NCBI RefSeq assembly: GCF_014856545.2
Contig: NZ_CP109811.1
Location: 2,226,001-2,290,000 of the forward strand
Direction of reading: 5' to 3'
Length of the DNA: 64,000 nucleotides
Origin: Mesobacillus jeotgali
Lineage (GTDB): Bacteria; Bacillota; Bacilli; Bacillales; Cytobacillaceae
The number at the start of each line of letters is the position of its first letter. The stretch's first letter is position 1. Positions 18,255-27,444 of the stretch are shown here, piece after piece. Below the pieces are notes generated by a model. That model worked only from the letters and a program-made list of their open reading frames with translations, had not been told where the DNA came from and made no database searches. The position numbers and the translations under genes were made by a program.

Positions 18255-18371
18255 GTATTAGGAAGAAAATTTAGTGGAATAATTGGCATTTTTAACAATA
18301 AAATTCCAGAAAACATTTATAATAGAGTGACAGAGTGTTATTTAATGGTTACTTGTATAGGGGGAAGTGGA

Positions 18372-18923
18372 ATGGTAACAACGTTATTGCCAAAGGTAAC
18401 TTTAAGGGAGTTAACTTTACAGGATGCTGAGGATCGGTATAACTGGTGTCTGGATAAAGAAGTAACGAAACATTTGAATATGCCAGAGAAATATCCTCCC
18501 TTCAGCATGGAAGAGACAGAGACGTGGATAAAAATGTGTATGGCTAAGACAAATGGATATGAACAAAAAGCTATCATGACCCAACAGGGTAAACACATCG
18601 GCTGGATTGATTTAAAGAACATTGATAGGTTAAACAAGCATGCAGAGTTAGGTATTGCGATAGGCGATAAAAGTTACTGGGGTAAAGGGTATGGCTTATC
18701 AGCAATGAACGAAATGCTATTATGGGGATTTAAAGAATTGGAGTTAAATAAGATATGGCTTAGAGTGGAGATAGATAATGAGAAAGCCATTAAATCTTAC
18801 AAAAAAATAGGATACATAGAAAAAGGAATTCTGAGAGAAGACAGATTAAGAAACGGTGAATTTGTAGATCGGTTAAGAATGAGCATTCTTAAAAATGAAT
18901 TTTACAACAAAGCGGTTATTTAG
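18372..18923 (+). CDS. GNAT acetyltransferase (RimJ/RimL type)
   Basis: This 183-residue GNAT begins MVTTLLPKVTLRELTLQDA, has IGDKSYWGKGYGLSAMNEML (acetyl-CoA motif with G-K-G-Y-G) and ends with NEKAIKSYKKIGYIEKGILR, the typical RimJ/RimL C-terminal part. Such enzymes acetylate N-terminal or side-chain amines, or antibiotics. ATG 18372 with GGGGGAAG upstream is the better start. The in-frame ATG at 18327 would add 15 residues without homology. Confidence 0.8.
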   Translation: MVTTLLPKVTLRELTLQDAEDRYNWCLDKEVTKHLNMPEKYPPFSMEETETWIKMCMAKTNGYEQKAIMTQQGKHIGWIDLKNIDRLNKHAELGIAIGDKSYWGKGYGLSAMNEMLLWGFKELELNKIWLRVEIDNEKAIKSYKKIGYIEKGILREDRLRNGEFVDRLRMSILKNEFYNKAVI

Positions 18924-18991
18924 CATAAAAACCTTGAAACGTTTTTAGCAATGAATCGTAAGTAAACATACTGGACTTGGAGGTGTAATGA

Positions 18992-19177
18992 ATGTACGAA
19001 TATCAATTTGTAGAAACTTCACTCGGAGGATTTTTCTCTTCGCCAACACATCGGGAAACCGTAAGTGAGTATGCAGCTGAGGGCTGGAGGTTGGTACAAG
19101 TTTTGCCTTTAGAATACAATGGCCACGGAAAACCTACTTCTTATGAGATCATCTTTGAAAGACCGGTTCAGGATTAG
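18992..19177 (+). CDS. DUF4177 small protein
   Basis: This 61-residue soluble protein has the short DUF4177 pattern: MYEYQFVETSLGG at the start, AAEGWRLVQVLP in the middle and YEIIFERP at the end. The fold is expected to be a small alpha-beta unit. Its function is unknown. A GGAGGTG site lies before the ATG. It stands alone. Confidence 0.7.
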   Translation: MYEYQFVETSLGGFFSSPTHRETVSEYAAEGWRLVQVLPLEYNGHGKPTSYEIIFERPVQD

Positions 19178-19322
19178 TCTTGAAATCAGATCTGTTTGGA
19201 ATGCTAACGACTACTCAAATACATGAAAAGCATACGGGATTGACCTATGCCATTCTGATAGTTTAGAAGGATTCATCCTATCATGTCGGAAAACCAGAAA
19301 CCAAAGGAGTTGAGGTTTGAAT

Positions 19323-19520
19323 ATGGTTAATGAATCGAAAGAATCTTCTCGCAGCAAGAAGGTAAGACCGGTGATCGCATTAATAAGCAGCTTCACCTTG
19401 TTTATTTGGGGAGTGTATACATTATTTGTTGGGAATATCAACTCGCCATTTGTTCCAACGTTGCTGGCAATTGGCGGATTTATAGGGCTGATTGGTGCAA
19501 TTGTAGAGCTTAAAAAATGA
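19323..19520 (+). CDS. Small two-TM membrane protein
   Basis: This protein of about 65 residues has a basic N-terminus (SKESSRSKKVRP) and two hydrophobic helices. Either TTG 19317 (eight bases after AAGGAG) or ATG 19323 may be used. The family is not recognised. The gene ends 90 bp before the frameshifted gene at 19610. Confidence 0.5.
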   Translation: MVNESKESSRSKKVRPVIALISSFTLFIWGVYTLFVGNINSPFVPTLLAIGGFIGLIGAIVELKK

Positions 19521-19609
19521 ATCTTGCTGGATCTGTGGTTCGTGTAACCAGAAAAGGTGTACACACTATTCCATATGGTAAGTTTAAATGATTCTAGGGA
19601 GTTATTGAT

Positions 19610-19995
19610 ATGGGGCAAATGCAGAAAAAACTATTGAAAGAGCGGCGGGAATTAATATTAATGATTTTAGTTCTTGGTCTGGCAGCTTACTACATACTTT
19701 TCTTTACACCTAAAGATTCTCTTGAATTATATCAAGCCATTTCGTTTGCAGATGATTTTGAAGAAGCTCAAAAGGTAATGCTGGAGGGCTACGAGGGCAA
19801 TTTTAAGGAAGAAGACTTTGAATTCATTAACAGGCTTGATACTTCTGCAGATCGTATAAGCCAATTTACACTTTTTGAATACGATGAAAAGACTATTTGG
19901 TGATGACTACACCTGGAACTGTAAGGTTAAAAGTACTGGCAGTTGAAGAGTTACCGGAAGAGATCAGAGAGTATTTTCTTGAAATAGCACCATAA
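19610..19995 (+). pseudogene. Frameshifted membrane-anchored hypothetical protein
   Basis: The first frame gives 97 residues: a basic N-terminus, one membrane helix (LILMILVLGLAAYYILFF) and a helical domain ending FEYDEKTIW. At about 19893 the other frame continues the sentence as YLVMTTPGTVRLKVLAVEEL and ends at TAA 19993-19995. One lost base between GAAAAGAC and TATTTGG would restore a protein of about 128 residues. The family is not recognised. It could alternatively be two overlapping genes, but the join reads naturally. Confidence 0.6.
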
Positions 19996-20118
19996 GTCTA
20001 TTATAAGTGGTATGGAAATAAAAGGTTGCGAATCCTGTTAGTTCTTTTTTAAAAGTACAGAGGATTTTTGCGGAAATAATAGAATTAATCTAGAGAGTAC
20101 ATGTTAGGAGAACTTTTG

Positions 20119-20745
20119 ATGATAAAACTTTACATTACAAGGCACGGAGAAACTACTTGGAACACTGAAAAAAGAATGCAAGGATGGCAGGATTCGAACC
20201 TGACTGAAAACGGCAAGAAAAATGCAGAGTCTTTAGGCGAGAGGTTAAAGGACATTGAATTTGAAGCAATATATTCGAGTCCAAGCGGGAGAGCGAAAAC
20301 TACCACTGAACTAGTTAAAGGCAATCGAGAAATACCTGTTATTTTCGATGACCATCTCAGGGAAATGAACTTGGGAACATGGGAAGGTCAAACGATGGAT
20401 TCAATTAGGGAAACTAACCCGATAGAAATCGATCATTTTTGGAATGCACCAGAACTTTTTGTTCCAGTTGGCGGAGAAACATTTATTGACGTTAGAGAAA
20501 GAGCGTTAAAGACCCTTGGACGAATTAAGAACGATCACTTAACAGGAAACATCCTGATCGTTACGCATTCGGTCATGATTAAAACTTTATTTTCTATCTT
20601 CAATCAATCACCTATTGAAAAATTATGGGATCCGCCTTTTATACATGACACTAGCCTTACAATTGTTGAAATGAACGAGGATGAATTTAAAATCGTTTTG
20701 GAAGGAGATATTTCACATAAATCTCCTGTCTTTTTAAATCAATAA
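20119..20745 (+). CDS. Histidine phosphatase family protein
   Basis: This 208-residue phosphatase has the RHG motif YITRHGETTWN (residues 4-14, phospho-acceptor histidine), LREMNLGTWEG in the middle and ILIVTHSVMIKTL, which holds the second catalytic histidine. This fits the phosphoglycerate-mutase-like phosphatase branch (CobC/PhoE type) acting on phosphate esters in the cytoplasm. ATG 20119 after AGGAG is the right start. Its substrate is unknown. Confidence 0.85.
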   Translation: MIKLYITRHGETTWNTEKRMQGWQDSNLTENGKKNAESLGERLKDIEFEAIYSSPSGRAKTTTELVKGNREIPVIFDDHLREMNLGTWEGQTMDSIRETNPIEIDHFWNAPELFVPVGGETFIDVRERALKTLGRIKNDHLTGNILIVTHSVMIKTLFSIFNQSPIEKLWDPPFIHDTSLTIVEMNEDEFKIVLEGDISHKSPVFLNQ

Positions 20746-20757
20746 GATCCAATTTCC

Positions 20758-20780
20758 AGCTGCCTTCAAGGTGGCTTTTT
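20758..20780 (+). terminator. Terminator after histidine phosphatase
   Basis: AGCTGCC pairs with GGTGGCT (two wobble pairs), and a T run follows. Confidence 0.7.
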
Positions 20781-20831
20781 CTTCGGTAATCGGTGAAGTA
20801 TAAAAAGGTAATAAAACAGGAGGGATGTATG

Positions 20832-21695
20832 ATGTTAAATCGTGTCATTAAGAAATTTGGTTTGCAGACACAATCGATGAATGAGGTTGAAGATTCTCAT
20901 AGTTCAACAGTCTATAAATGTACTTTAACAAAAGGTTACACTGCTTTTTTGAAAATTCCTTATACTAAACTGAAGTTCCAGCGCGAGTTGGAAGCATATG
21001 AAATATTAAAAGGTAGAGTGTCCGTTCCTGAACTATTGGATTATTGGCCAGGTGATGAAGAGTGCCCTGGGGCTTTTTTATTATCTCAACTGGAAGGGGG
21101 CCCATTAACATTGGAGTCATCGCCATCAGCAGCGTTTCAAGTGGGAGTCCTCCAAGCTGAGATGCATAGTATTAAACCGCCTGCTGATAAGGTATTGAAT
21201 GGAATCCAAAATGAATTTCCGAACTGGTCTGATTTTGTAGAAAAGCAATTTTACAGCTTTGCTGAGGACGTAAAGGATGTCTTGGATCCAAAATTATACG
21301 GACAAGCGATTGAAAAATTTGAGAATATGAAGCATCAGCTGCCATCTCCGGATGGACCAAGTTTTGTACATATGGATTTTAGACCTGCCAATATCATCGT
21401 TGATGGTGATAAAGTGTCCGGAATGATTGATTTTGAGAGTGTCCGGTTTGGTTCTACAGAAATGGACTTTACAAAACTTTATCGTGATTTTTTACGGTTT
21501 GACTCTGCTTTGTATAAATCATATAAAGACGGCTATAACACCATCCGCCCATTAATTGACCTAGACATTGTCCTGCCTTTTTATCAATTCACAGATGCCT
21601 TTAATAGCATTGGCTGGTGCAAGCGCCGCGGAATTGAGAAAAACGCTCTGTTCCTGGAAGAAAATTTGGTGAGATTAAAAGGTTTTTTACAGTAA
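20832..21695 (+). CDS. Aminoglycoside-phosphotransferase-like kinase
   Basis: This kinase of about 288 residues of the APH/choline-kinase fold has FVHMDFRPANIIVDGDKVSGMIDFE (catalytic loop H-x-D-x-x-x-x-N and metal-binding D in the IDFE motif) near residue 180. The N-terminal nucleotide lobe is present. Substrates of such proteins include antibiotics, sugars and choline. ATG 20832 is favoured, seven bases after GGAGGG; ATG 20829 is an alternative. A second APH-like gene lies at 32334. Confidence 0.75.
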   Translation: MLNRVIKKFGLQTQSMNEVEDSHSSTVYKCTLTKGYTAFLKIPYTKLKFQRELEAYEILKGRVSVPELLDYWPGDEECPGAFLLSQLEGGPLTLESSPSAAFQVGVLQAEMHSIKPPADKVLNGIQNEFPNWSDFVEKQFYSFAEDVKDVLDPKLYGQAIEKFENMKHQLPSPDGPSFVHMDFRPANIIVDGDKVSGMIDFESVRFGSTEMDFTKLYRDFLRFDSALYKSYKDGYNTIRPLIDLDIVLPFYQFTDAFNSIGWCKRRGIEKNALFLEENLVRLKGFLQ

Positions 21696-21742
21696 AGTCA
21701 TTGGTGTAAAGACACACTACAAGGGAAGTTAAGGAGATTCTT

Positions 21743-22186
21743 ATGAGGTCGATGGTATGGTGGTTCGTCCTATGTGTTATCTTTGTTTACCTAGTGGATT
21801 TATTTACTTTTAAACCCCATGTGATATCTGGTAATGGCAATTTAGGGCTCTTATTTGTCGGGCCAGCATTAATTATCTCTATTTTTTTTGCAAAAAGTTT
21901 ATGGAATGGTTTAAGAAATCTTAGATTAAAATCCAGCTCATCTATAATGATCAGTTTGGGAGCATTTGCTCTTTTTATCATCTTTTTAATTTTAGAGTAT
22001 AAGTTTGCAGCTAATCTAATAAACGATTTAGGTGGATCCCCTAAGGAGCCCTCTTCAAAAATATATCGTTTTCCCTGGTTGAATCAGTATACAAATACAA
22101 TTTTTATTAATTTTTACACTCTGGGCATGCTGGCAGCTGGAATCAGCTTCTTGAACATACTGTTTAAAAGAATAAAAGGAAAATAA
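21743..22186 (+). CDS. Hypothetical membrane protein, four TM
   Basis: This 147-residue protein has hydrophobic segments near residues 3-20, 33-52, 66-85 and 117-137 and a polar loop between the third and fourth (GGSPKEPSSKIYR). An AAGGAG site precedes the ATG. No family is recognised. It lies between a kinase and another membrane protein. Confidence 0.55.
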   Translation: MRSMVWWFVLCVIFVYLVDLFTFKPHVISGNGNLGLLFVGPALIISIFFAKSLWNGLRNLRLKSSSSIMISLGAFALFIIFLILEYKFAANLINDLGGSPKEPSSKIYRFPWLNQYTNTIFINFYTLGMLAAGISFLNILFKRIKGK

Positions 22187-22270
22187 CTGACATGTGGCTT
22201 AATTCTGTTAAAATGAATAATAGGGAAAATATTCCTTTAAAATTATGGCATAACAAATGGAGGAGAAAAA

Positions 22271-22804
22271 GTGGAAAAACAAAATCCAGTTGCCAAAGTG
22301 CTCCGCATCATAGGGTTCGCTGTAATGATCGGCGGCTTCATCCTTGCAGCGATTGAGGGACCCGTAGAATCAGATGGCGGTTATAATGGGGGAATGACTT
22401 TAACTGTCCTGTTTTCCAGCTTTGTAACAGGTATGCTTTTCATAGGTTTCTCAGAAGTCATTGCCTTGCTGCAGAAAATTTATCTTCGACTTTCTCAAAA
22501 CAGTTCGAGTGATCATGCAATGTCAAACGACAGAAAAGAGATTGAGGAGCCACAAGTCCAAAAAGATTGGCAACTGTCACCACTATACCTTGATGCTATT
22601 CATGAAGTGTACCCTGGTCAAAATGTGAAAATCCTAGCCACACCATTTGAAGATTATTGCGTCGTACAGATTGAGGGAGAAGAAAACATAGAAGTGTTAG
22701 AGCTTGGTGGATTCAAGCCTATGAAAATTACTGCTGATTCTGAACCCAAACTCTTTCATAAAATACAAGAATGGTTTAGCAATCGGCCTTCCCAAGGAAT
22801 CTAG
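22271..22804 (+). CDS. Two-TM protein with a C-terminal soluble domain
   Basis: This 177-residue protein has two N-terminal membrane helices (about residues 10-28 and 43-66), a polar linker, and a soluble C-terminal domain of about 75 residues starting near YLDAIHEVYPGQ. GTG 22271 follows GGAGGAG. No named domain is recognised. The soluble part may sense a ligand or bind a partner at the membrane. It lies directly upstream of a methyltransferase gene. Confidence 0.55.
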   Translation: MEKQNPVAKVLRIIGFAVMIGGFILAAIEGPVESDGGYNGGMTLTVLFSSFVTGMLFIGFSEVIALLQKIYLRLSQNSSSDHAMSNDRKEIEEPQVQKDWQLSPLYLDAIHEVYPGQNVKILATPFEDYCVVQIEGEENIEVLELGGFKPMKITADSEPKLFHKIQEWFSNRPSQGI

Positions 22805-22845
22805 GATTCTATCAAAATAAATTTCTTATTTTTAGGTGATAAAAA

Positions 22846-23610
22846 ATGAGCATCAGCGAAGCAGGAGAACAGAACAAAAGAGCCTGGGAACATCGGGCGT
22901 ATGAATTTTGGAGCAGGCAATATGGAAAACCAGAGGATTTTGCTGTGCGGCTCATTGAAAATCCTCTAGAACAGCTAAAGAAACACAAGTCGTATTTTGA
23001 TAACATTGATGGAAAAAAGATTGCCAATCTTTGTGGTTCAAACGGCAGAAAAGCAGTGCCTTTAGCTTTATTGGGTGCGGAAGTTACAGTATTTGATATA
23101 TCAGAGGAGAATAAACAGTATGCGTTAGAACTGGCAGCCCACGCAAAGACATCAATCGAGTATATTGTCACAGACCTATATGATATCGATCAAATCAAAT
23201 ATGGCGGCTTCTTTGATATCCTTTACCTCGAAGGCGGCATCTTACATTACTTCCACGATCTTAACCGCTTAATGTCCTTGCTTTTTTCGATGCTAAAAGT
23301 TGATGGTTTGTTGGTTTTAAGCGATTTCCATCCTTTTAGAAAATGTATTACGAAGAAAACAGACGGTCAGTACCAAGTTGAAGATAACTATTTTAATGAA
23401 GAGATACATAGCGGAGATGTAGCCTTTAAACATTTTTATGCTGAGCAAGAGCAAGAAAACTTTCCTGAAGTTCGTGTCAGACACTACACGATCAGTGAAA
23501 TTATTAATGCTTCCATTGCAGCAGGATTCAAACTGCAAAAATTCGAAGAACATCGCGGTTGGAATGGTGAAAATATTCCATGGGAATTCACTATTGCTGC
23601 GAGGAAATAA
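22846..23610 (+). CDS. Class I SAM-dependent methyltransferase
   Basis: This 254-residue protein has a Rossmann-type methyltransferase core. Motif I reads NLCGSNGRKAVPLALLGAEV (residues 65-84) followed by the acidic end of strand two in TVFDIS, and DILYLEGGILHYFHDL is post-motif region. It methylates an unknown small molecule. The start region SISEAGEQNKRAWEHRAYEF is common in Bacillus methyltransferases of this type. A GGTGAT site precedes the ATG. It is the only apparently intact one of three methyltransferase genes in the window. Confidence 0.8.
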   Translation: MSISEAGEQNKRAWEHRAYEFWSRQYGKPEDFAVRLIENPLEQLKKHKSYFDNIDGKKIANLCGSNGRKAVPLALLGAEVTVFDISEENKQYALELAAHAKTSIEYIVTDLYDIDQIKYGGFFDILYLEGGILHYFHDLNRLMSLLFSMLKVDGLLVLSDFHPFRKCITKKTDGQYQVEDNYFNEEIHSGDVAFKHFYAEQEQENFPEVRVRHYTISEIINASIAAGFKLQKFEEHRGWNGENIPWEFTIAARK

Positions 23611-23666
23611 ATTGGCTTGTTTAGCTTCTCTTAAAATATCGAAATAAATGTCAAATGGAGAAATGT

Positions 23667-24233
23667 ATGAAGTGGAAAAAATTAAAATCGGAGTACCTTT
23701 ATAAATCGCCTTTTGGAAATTTGAGAAAGGATAAATGTCAGCTTCCAAATGGATCTGTTCTAAATGAATACTATGTGAATGAATACTCTGATTGGGTTAA
23801 CGCCATCGTCATCACCAAAGAAAATAAGGTTGTACTTGTTGAACAATATCGCCACGCCGGCAGTGAACTGTATTTGGAAATTCCTGCAGGTAAAATGGAA
23901 GAAAACGAAACAAACGAAGATGGAATACTAAGAGAATTAAGGGAAGAAACAGGATTTACTTCAAGAATCAGACCAATAAAGTTAGGTGAATTTATGGTCA
24001 ACCCAGCCACTCAAACGAATAAGGTCATTACTTATCTTATAGTTGATGCTTATAAAGAATCGGACCAAGATTTAGATGCCAATGAAGATGTTAATGTGCA
24101 TTTGTATGATTTCAATGAGTTTGGAAAGGCGTTAAAAGAAAACTTACTTAATACCCAGCTCTTTACCGCATATGCCTATTATATGGCAAAGGATTTTATT
24201 GCTGAAAACTTTGAACAACATAGAATTTTATGA
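23667..24233 (+). CDS. Nudix hydrolase (ADP-ribose pyrophosphatase-like)
   Basis: The 188-residue protein carries a Nudix box, GKMEENETNEDGILRELREE then TGF, near residues 80-105, with the G-x5-E-x7-REU-x-EE-x-GU pattern and metal-binding glutamates. Family members cleave nucleoside diphosphate linkages. The length and VVLVEQYRHAG motif fit the ADP-ribose pyrophosphatase branch. ATG 23667 follows GGAG. The stop is tied closely to the next gene. Confidence 0.8.
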   Translation: MKWKKLKSEYLYKSPFGNLRKDKCQLPNGSVLNEYYVNEYSDWVNAIVITKENKVVLVEQYRHAGSELYLEIPAGKMEENETNEDGILRELREETGFTSRIRPIKLGEFMVNPATQTNKVITYLIVDAYKESDQDLDANEDVNVHLYDFNEFGKALKENLLNTQLFTAYAYYMAKDFIAENFEQHRIL

Positions 24234-24256
24234 TGCTAATTATGGGGGGAGTGCTA

Positions 24257-24547
24257 TTGAATGAAGGGTTATTATTTGGAGCTGTTATCATAATAGCTGG
24301 GATCATACTTTCTTTATTTCCGCCTAAAAAGATTAACCGCATTTATGGATACAGAACTGTGAGTTCAATGAGAAATAAAGAAAATTGGGATATAGCAAAT
24401 AAATATAGCAGCAGTTTAATGATTATTTTCGGAATAGTTATACTTTTAATTTCATTTATTTTTAAAAGTACAATGATAAATCTAATAACGCTTGGCGTTT
24501 CAATATTACTTATTTTTATTTTAGTTGAAACTAAAATTTCAAAGTGA
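24257..24547 (+). CDS. SdpI-like membrane protein
   Basis: This protein of about 96 residues has three hydrophobic segments and the SdpI-family signature INRIYGYRTVSSMRNKENWDI near residues 27-47. SdpI of B. subtilis protects against the SdpC toxin and senses it. Most homologues have unknown roles. TTG 24257 after GGGGGGAG is a likely start; ATG 24230 or 24242 would overlap the Nudix stop. It is probably co-transcribed with the Nudix gene. Confidence 0.65.
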   Translation: MNEGLLFGAVIIIAGIILSLFPPKKINRIYGYRTVSSMRNKENWDIANKYSSSLMIIFGIVILLISFIFKSTMINLITLGVSILLIFILVETKISK

Positions 24548-24593
24548 TGACGTTAAAAATTTATGTTCGAGCTATAAAAGATGTTTTACTAAG

Positions 24594-24620
24594 TTGTCGC
24601 TAAAAACAGGCGGCATTTTT
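24594..24620 (+). terminator. Short terminator
   Basis: TGTCGC pairs with GCGGCA, and a T run follows. Confidence 0.55.
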
Positions 24621-24708
24621 AATACCAGATTGAAAAAGGAAGGAATCATTTTAATCGTTATCGAATTATAATCTCTAGAGAAAAATATGGTATTTAATGG
24701 AGGAAATA

Positions 24709-25659
24709 ATGAGTTTACCTGCGATAGCTAGAAATACACTAGGCATTATTGGCTTGCCTTTTACGCTCTGGAACTTATCTATGAATAAAAAAAACAAAGT
24801 TAGCCCGCCTGGTCAGATCTTTAAAACGAGTTTATCAGAGGTGCACGCAATTGTGAGCGGGGATGGACCTGTCACTGTCATACTTGAAGCAGGGTTTAGT
24901 TCAACCTCTATTGATTGGTGTTATATACAACCAGAAATTTCTAAGGTCGCACGTGTGATTTCATACGATCGAGGGAGTTACGGATGGAGCAGGACGAAGA
25001 GGAAAACTATGACCTCTTTAGATAGTGTCGAGGAAATTAGGGAAATCCTTAGTCATCTCAAAATAAAACCACCTTATATACTCGTGGGCCATTCATTTGG
25101 CGCACTTTCTATGAGACTCTTCGCAAGTATGTACCCAGATGAGGTTGGGGGGCTTATATTAGAAGATGCTGCACACGAGAATCAGTATGTGTTTTCTCAG
25201 GAAAATATTAAACGTATAAAGAAATTTAAGACGCTTGTGACATTTGGATATATTACCTCATTAGTCGGTATACCAAGAATGTTAAAACAGAAGATAGGCC
25301 GAAAATTCCTTGCAAAGGAATATGATGATTCACTTAATTATATCGGATATACGCCAGGAGCATATAAATCAGCATACCAAGAATATGTGGATTCCATTAC
25401 ATCCGCTTCACAACTATTAACTTCTCGACCACTACGGCAGGATTTACCTGTTATTGTGATCAGTGCAAAAAAACAACCTGAAAGTTGGAAGAAAAATCAG
25501 CTGCTGTTAACCGATTTAACCAACAATACTGAGCAGATTGAAGCAGATACTGGGCACTCCGTTCATCTTGAAAACCCAAAGATTGTTATAGACAGTATTT
25601 TAAAATTAATAAGAATAATCAACCATTCTAATAACGTGGGAATTAACAAATCATCATAA
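24709..25659 (+). CDS. Alpha/beta hydrolase
   Basis: This serine hydrolase of 316 residues has an N-terminal hydrophobic stretch, then VILEAGFSSTSIDW (oxyanion region), SYDRGSYGWS, the nucleophile elbow VGHSFGALSMR (about residue 130), an acid near VIVISAKK and a histidine in DTGHSVHLENP. ATG 24709 follows GGAGG. The N-terminus may attach it to the membrane. The substrate is unknown. It is one of four alpha/beta hydrolase genes (one broken) in this window. Confidence 0.8.
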   Translation: MSLPAIARNTLGIIGLPFTLWNLSMNKKNKVSPPGQIFKTSLSEVHAIVSGDGPVTVILEAGFSSTSIDWCYIQPEISKVARVISYDRGSYGWSRTKRKTMTSLDSVEEIREILSHLKIKPPYILVGHSFGALSMRLFASMYPDEVGGLILEDAAHENQYVFSQENIKRIKKFKTLVTFGYITSLVGIPRMLKQKIGRKFLAKEYDDSLNYIGYTPGAYKSAYQEYVDSITSASQLLTSRPLRQDLPVIVISAKKQPESWKKNQLLLTDLTNNTEQIEADTGHSVHLENPKIVIDSILKLIRIINHSNNVGINKSS

Positions 25660-25860
25660 GGATTGGATACATCTTCAATGAATATATCGATTCTCACTAT
25701 GCAAGAAGTCTTAAAGCAAATGATCATACAAAGTGGAATTATTGAAAATTTAGATGAAGACGTTCCAGAGATTATTTACTTTAAAACTTATAATTACTTG
25801 TTCAATTTTTTTATACTAAGATTTGTTACGGCATATCCCTTTAAAAAGGAGGAGGTAAGG

Positions 25861-26028
25861 ATGAAAAAAAGTGGAATTTTTACGTATACTGCATTGGCAT
25901 TTTCTATGGGTATGGTCTTAGGATTCTTGATCTCTCCAGCGAAAAATGGTTTTGGCAATAACTGTGGCAATAACATAAAGAATTACTATTATAACAACCC
26001 TTCAGCGGAAGATGATACAAATAATTAA
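25861..26028 (+). CDS. Small YtxH-like single-TM protein
   Basis: The 55-residue protein begins MKKSGIFTYTALAFSMGMVL with GFLISPAKNGFG, the YtxH-like pattern of a short membrane segment followed by a G/A/P turn, and ends in a polar N-rich tail. A strong GGAGG precedes ATG 25861. The open frame upstream (back to 25663) has no ribosome site and no homologous look, so I take the short version. Confidence 0.6.
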   Translation: MKKSGIFTYTALAFSMGMVLGFLISPAKNGFGNNCGNNIKNYYYNNPSAEDDTNN

Positions 26029-26148
26029 GGTAAAGAGTTTCAGTGATGAATTATCCCAAGGTAAAACGTTTTAGAGAAAGGATTGAGTCATCCACCGATA
26101 CTTTTACATTTATGTAAAAATCGGCAGATCTAATGTTTGGTGGTGATT

Positions 26149-26709
26149 ATGATAAAAGAAAATTTCCCGGTTATTCAAACTGAAAGATTGATTTTAAGAC
26201 AAATAACACAAGATGATGCAGAAGATATTTTTAAGTATCTTTCAGATGAAAATGTGATGAAATATTATGGTTTGGAACCCTTTAAAACAATTGATGAGGC
26301 ATTGGAGGAGATTGAGTGGTATCAATCAACCCATGATGAGGATTCTGGAATTAGATGGGGAATTACCTTAAAAGAGAACGGAAAGGTGATTGGCAGTTGT
26401 GGTTTCTTAAACAAAGTTCCACAGCACTACCGTTCCGATATTGGGTTTGAATTAAGTACGGACTATTGGGGACAAGGGATTGCTGGAGAGGCGTTGGCCG
26501 CTGTCATACAATACGGATTTGAACAATTGAACCTGTATCGGATCCAAGCATTGATTGAACCCCCTAATATTTCTTCGCAAAAGCTTGTTGAAAACAATGG
26601 CTTTATTAAAGAAGGTCTTTTGAGAAATTACGAATTTACTTGTGGGAAATTTGATGATTTATTCATGTATTCAATCATTAAGCAAGATTTTGAGACAAAC
26701 TCAATTTAA
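26149..26709 (+). CDS. GNAT acetyltransferase (RimJ/RimL type)
   Basis: The 186-residue protein opens with ERLILRQITQDDAEDIFKYL, then GFELSTDYWGQGIAGEALAA (acetyl-CoA motif with Q-G-x-x-G/A) and NISSQKLVENNGFIKEGLLR, all typical of RimJ/RimL acetyltransferases. It likely acetylates an amine of a protein terminus or a small molecule. ATG 26149 follows GGTGGTGA. Confidence 0.85.
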   Translation: MIKENFPVIQTERLILRQITQDDAEDIFKYLSDENVMKYYGLEPFKTIDEALEEIEWYQSTHDEDSGIRWGITLKENGKVIGSCGFLNKVPQHYRSDIGFELSTDYWGQGIAGEALAAVIQYGFEQLNLYRIQALIEPPNISSQKLVENNGFIKEGLLRNYEFTCGKFDDLFMYSIIKQDFETNSI

Positions 26710-26772
26710 TTATTAACTTGATATTTTATAGGGGAGACCTTTTATTGAATCATAAAATTAAGGAGGGCTGAC

Positions 26773-26949
26773 ATGTCAGACAAAAAACCCATCAATGATG
26801 CAATGGAGCACCTTAGTAATATCGAAGGATACCCAGCCAATGTAGATATAAAAGGTTTACCGAAACCATTAAGATATTTTGGATTTTTCATGGTCGACTT
26901 CTTTTCACTATCTATACTCTTTATCATTATAGCTAAACTTTTGACATAA
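26773..26949 (+). CDS. Small membrane protein (58 aa)
   Basis: The AGGAGGG at 26761 is placed for ATG 26773, which opens a 58-codon frame. The N-terminal half is polar (MSDKKPINDAMEHLSNIEGY) and a membrane helix follows near residues 37-57 (FFMVDFFSLSILFIIIAKLL). No family is recognised. A clear terminator follows the stop, so this is a complete small transcription unit. Confidence 0.65.
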   Translation: MSDKKPINDAMEHLSNIEGYPANVDIKGLPKPLRYFGFFMVDFFSLSILFIIIAKLLT

Positions 26950-26963
26950 TAATCGATCCCTTA

Positions 26964-26991
26964 ACCGGCTGGCCTAAAGCCGGCTTTTTAT
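26964..26991 (+). terminator. Terminator
   Basis: CCGGCT pairs with AGCCGG, and a T run follows. Confidence 0.75.
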
Positions 26992-27037
26992 TAAGCGAAA
27001 GCGGAAGTTGAGCAAGTGAAGACAAAGGGGGTATTTA

Positions 27038-27268
27038 ATGAATGGAAAAATCGGTGTCATTTTATTTGTTGGTATCTGTTTTTTGATATGGCTGTACTTT
27101 GCAATATATGAATCTTCAATTAAAAGCTGATGGACAGTCAATGAGATAAAACAGGCAAGTGCTGATACTGTTCAAATCGGTGTCTCATTTGTAAAGGTTT
27201 TTGTTGGGACAGTTGTTTTTATTTTAAGCGGCATATTAATCTATTTCATGTTGAGAAAGAGAAATTAG
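27038..27268 (+). pseudogene. Two-TM small protein broken by in-frame TGA
   Basis: ATG 27038 after GGGGG opens a frame with one membrane helix (ending YFAIYESSIKS) that stops at TGA 27128-27130. The same frame then continues WTVNEIKQASADTVQIG and a second helix (VFVGTVVFILSGILIYF) to TAG 27266-27268, ending LRKRN. A CGA-to-TGA type change would join them into one 76-residue two-helix protein. The family is not recognised. It could instead be two tiny genes, but the second has no start or ribosome site. Confidence 0.6.
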
Positions 27269-27289
27269 TCCTTAAAAAGAGGTGAAAGT

Positions 27290-27326
27290 ATGAAGGAACA
27301 AATAAAGGATACCTTCGATAGCCTTG
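27290..27326 (+). pseudogene. Methyltransferase gene, first 12 codons before IS21
   Basis: GAGGTGA precedes ATG 27290. The frame MKEQIKDTFDSL is cut by an IS21-type insertion at 27326. Joining 27326 to 29819 restores the codons for SLAGVYEKSVDTE in frame, and CCTTG is duplicated at both sides. Confidence 0.85.
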
Positions 27327-27444
27327 TGTTAACGCTAGAATAAAGTTGACAGTTTTTGCTTGATTAGATTTTACACTTTTGCTCAATCAACCTACTACTT
27401 TAGTAAAATAGATAGTGATGTTATTTTACTGGAGGTTAGGGTTT

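Noticed and set aside
25663..25860. N-terminal extension of the YtxH-like protein
   Set aside because: A strong GGAGG stands directly before ATG 25861, and the extension shows no recognisable sequence.
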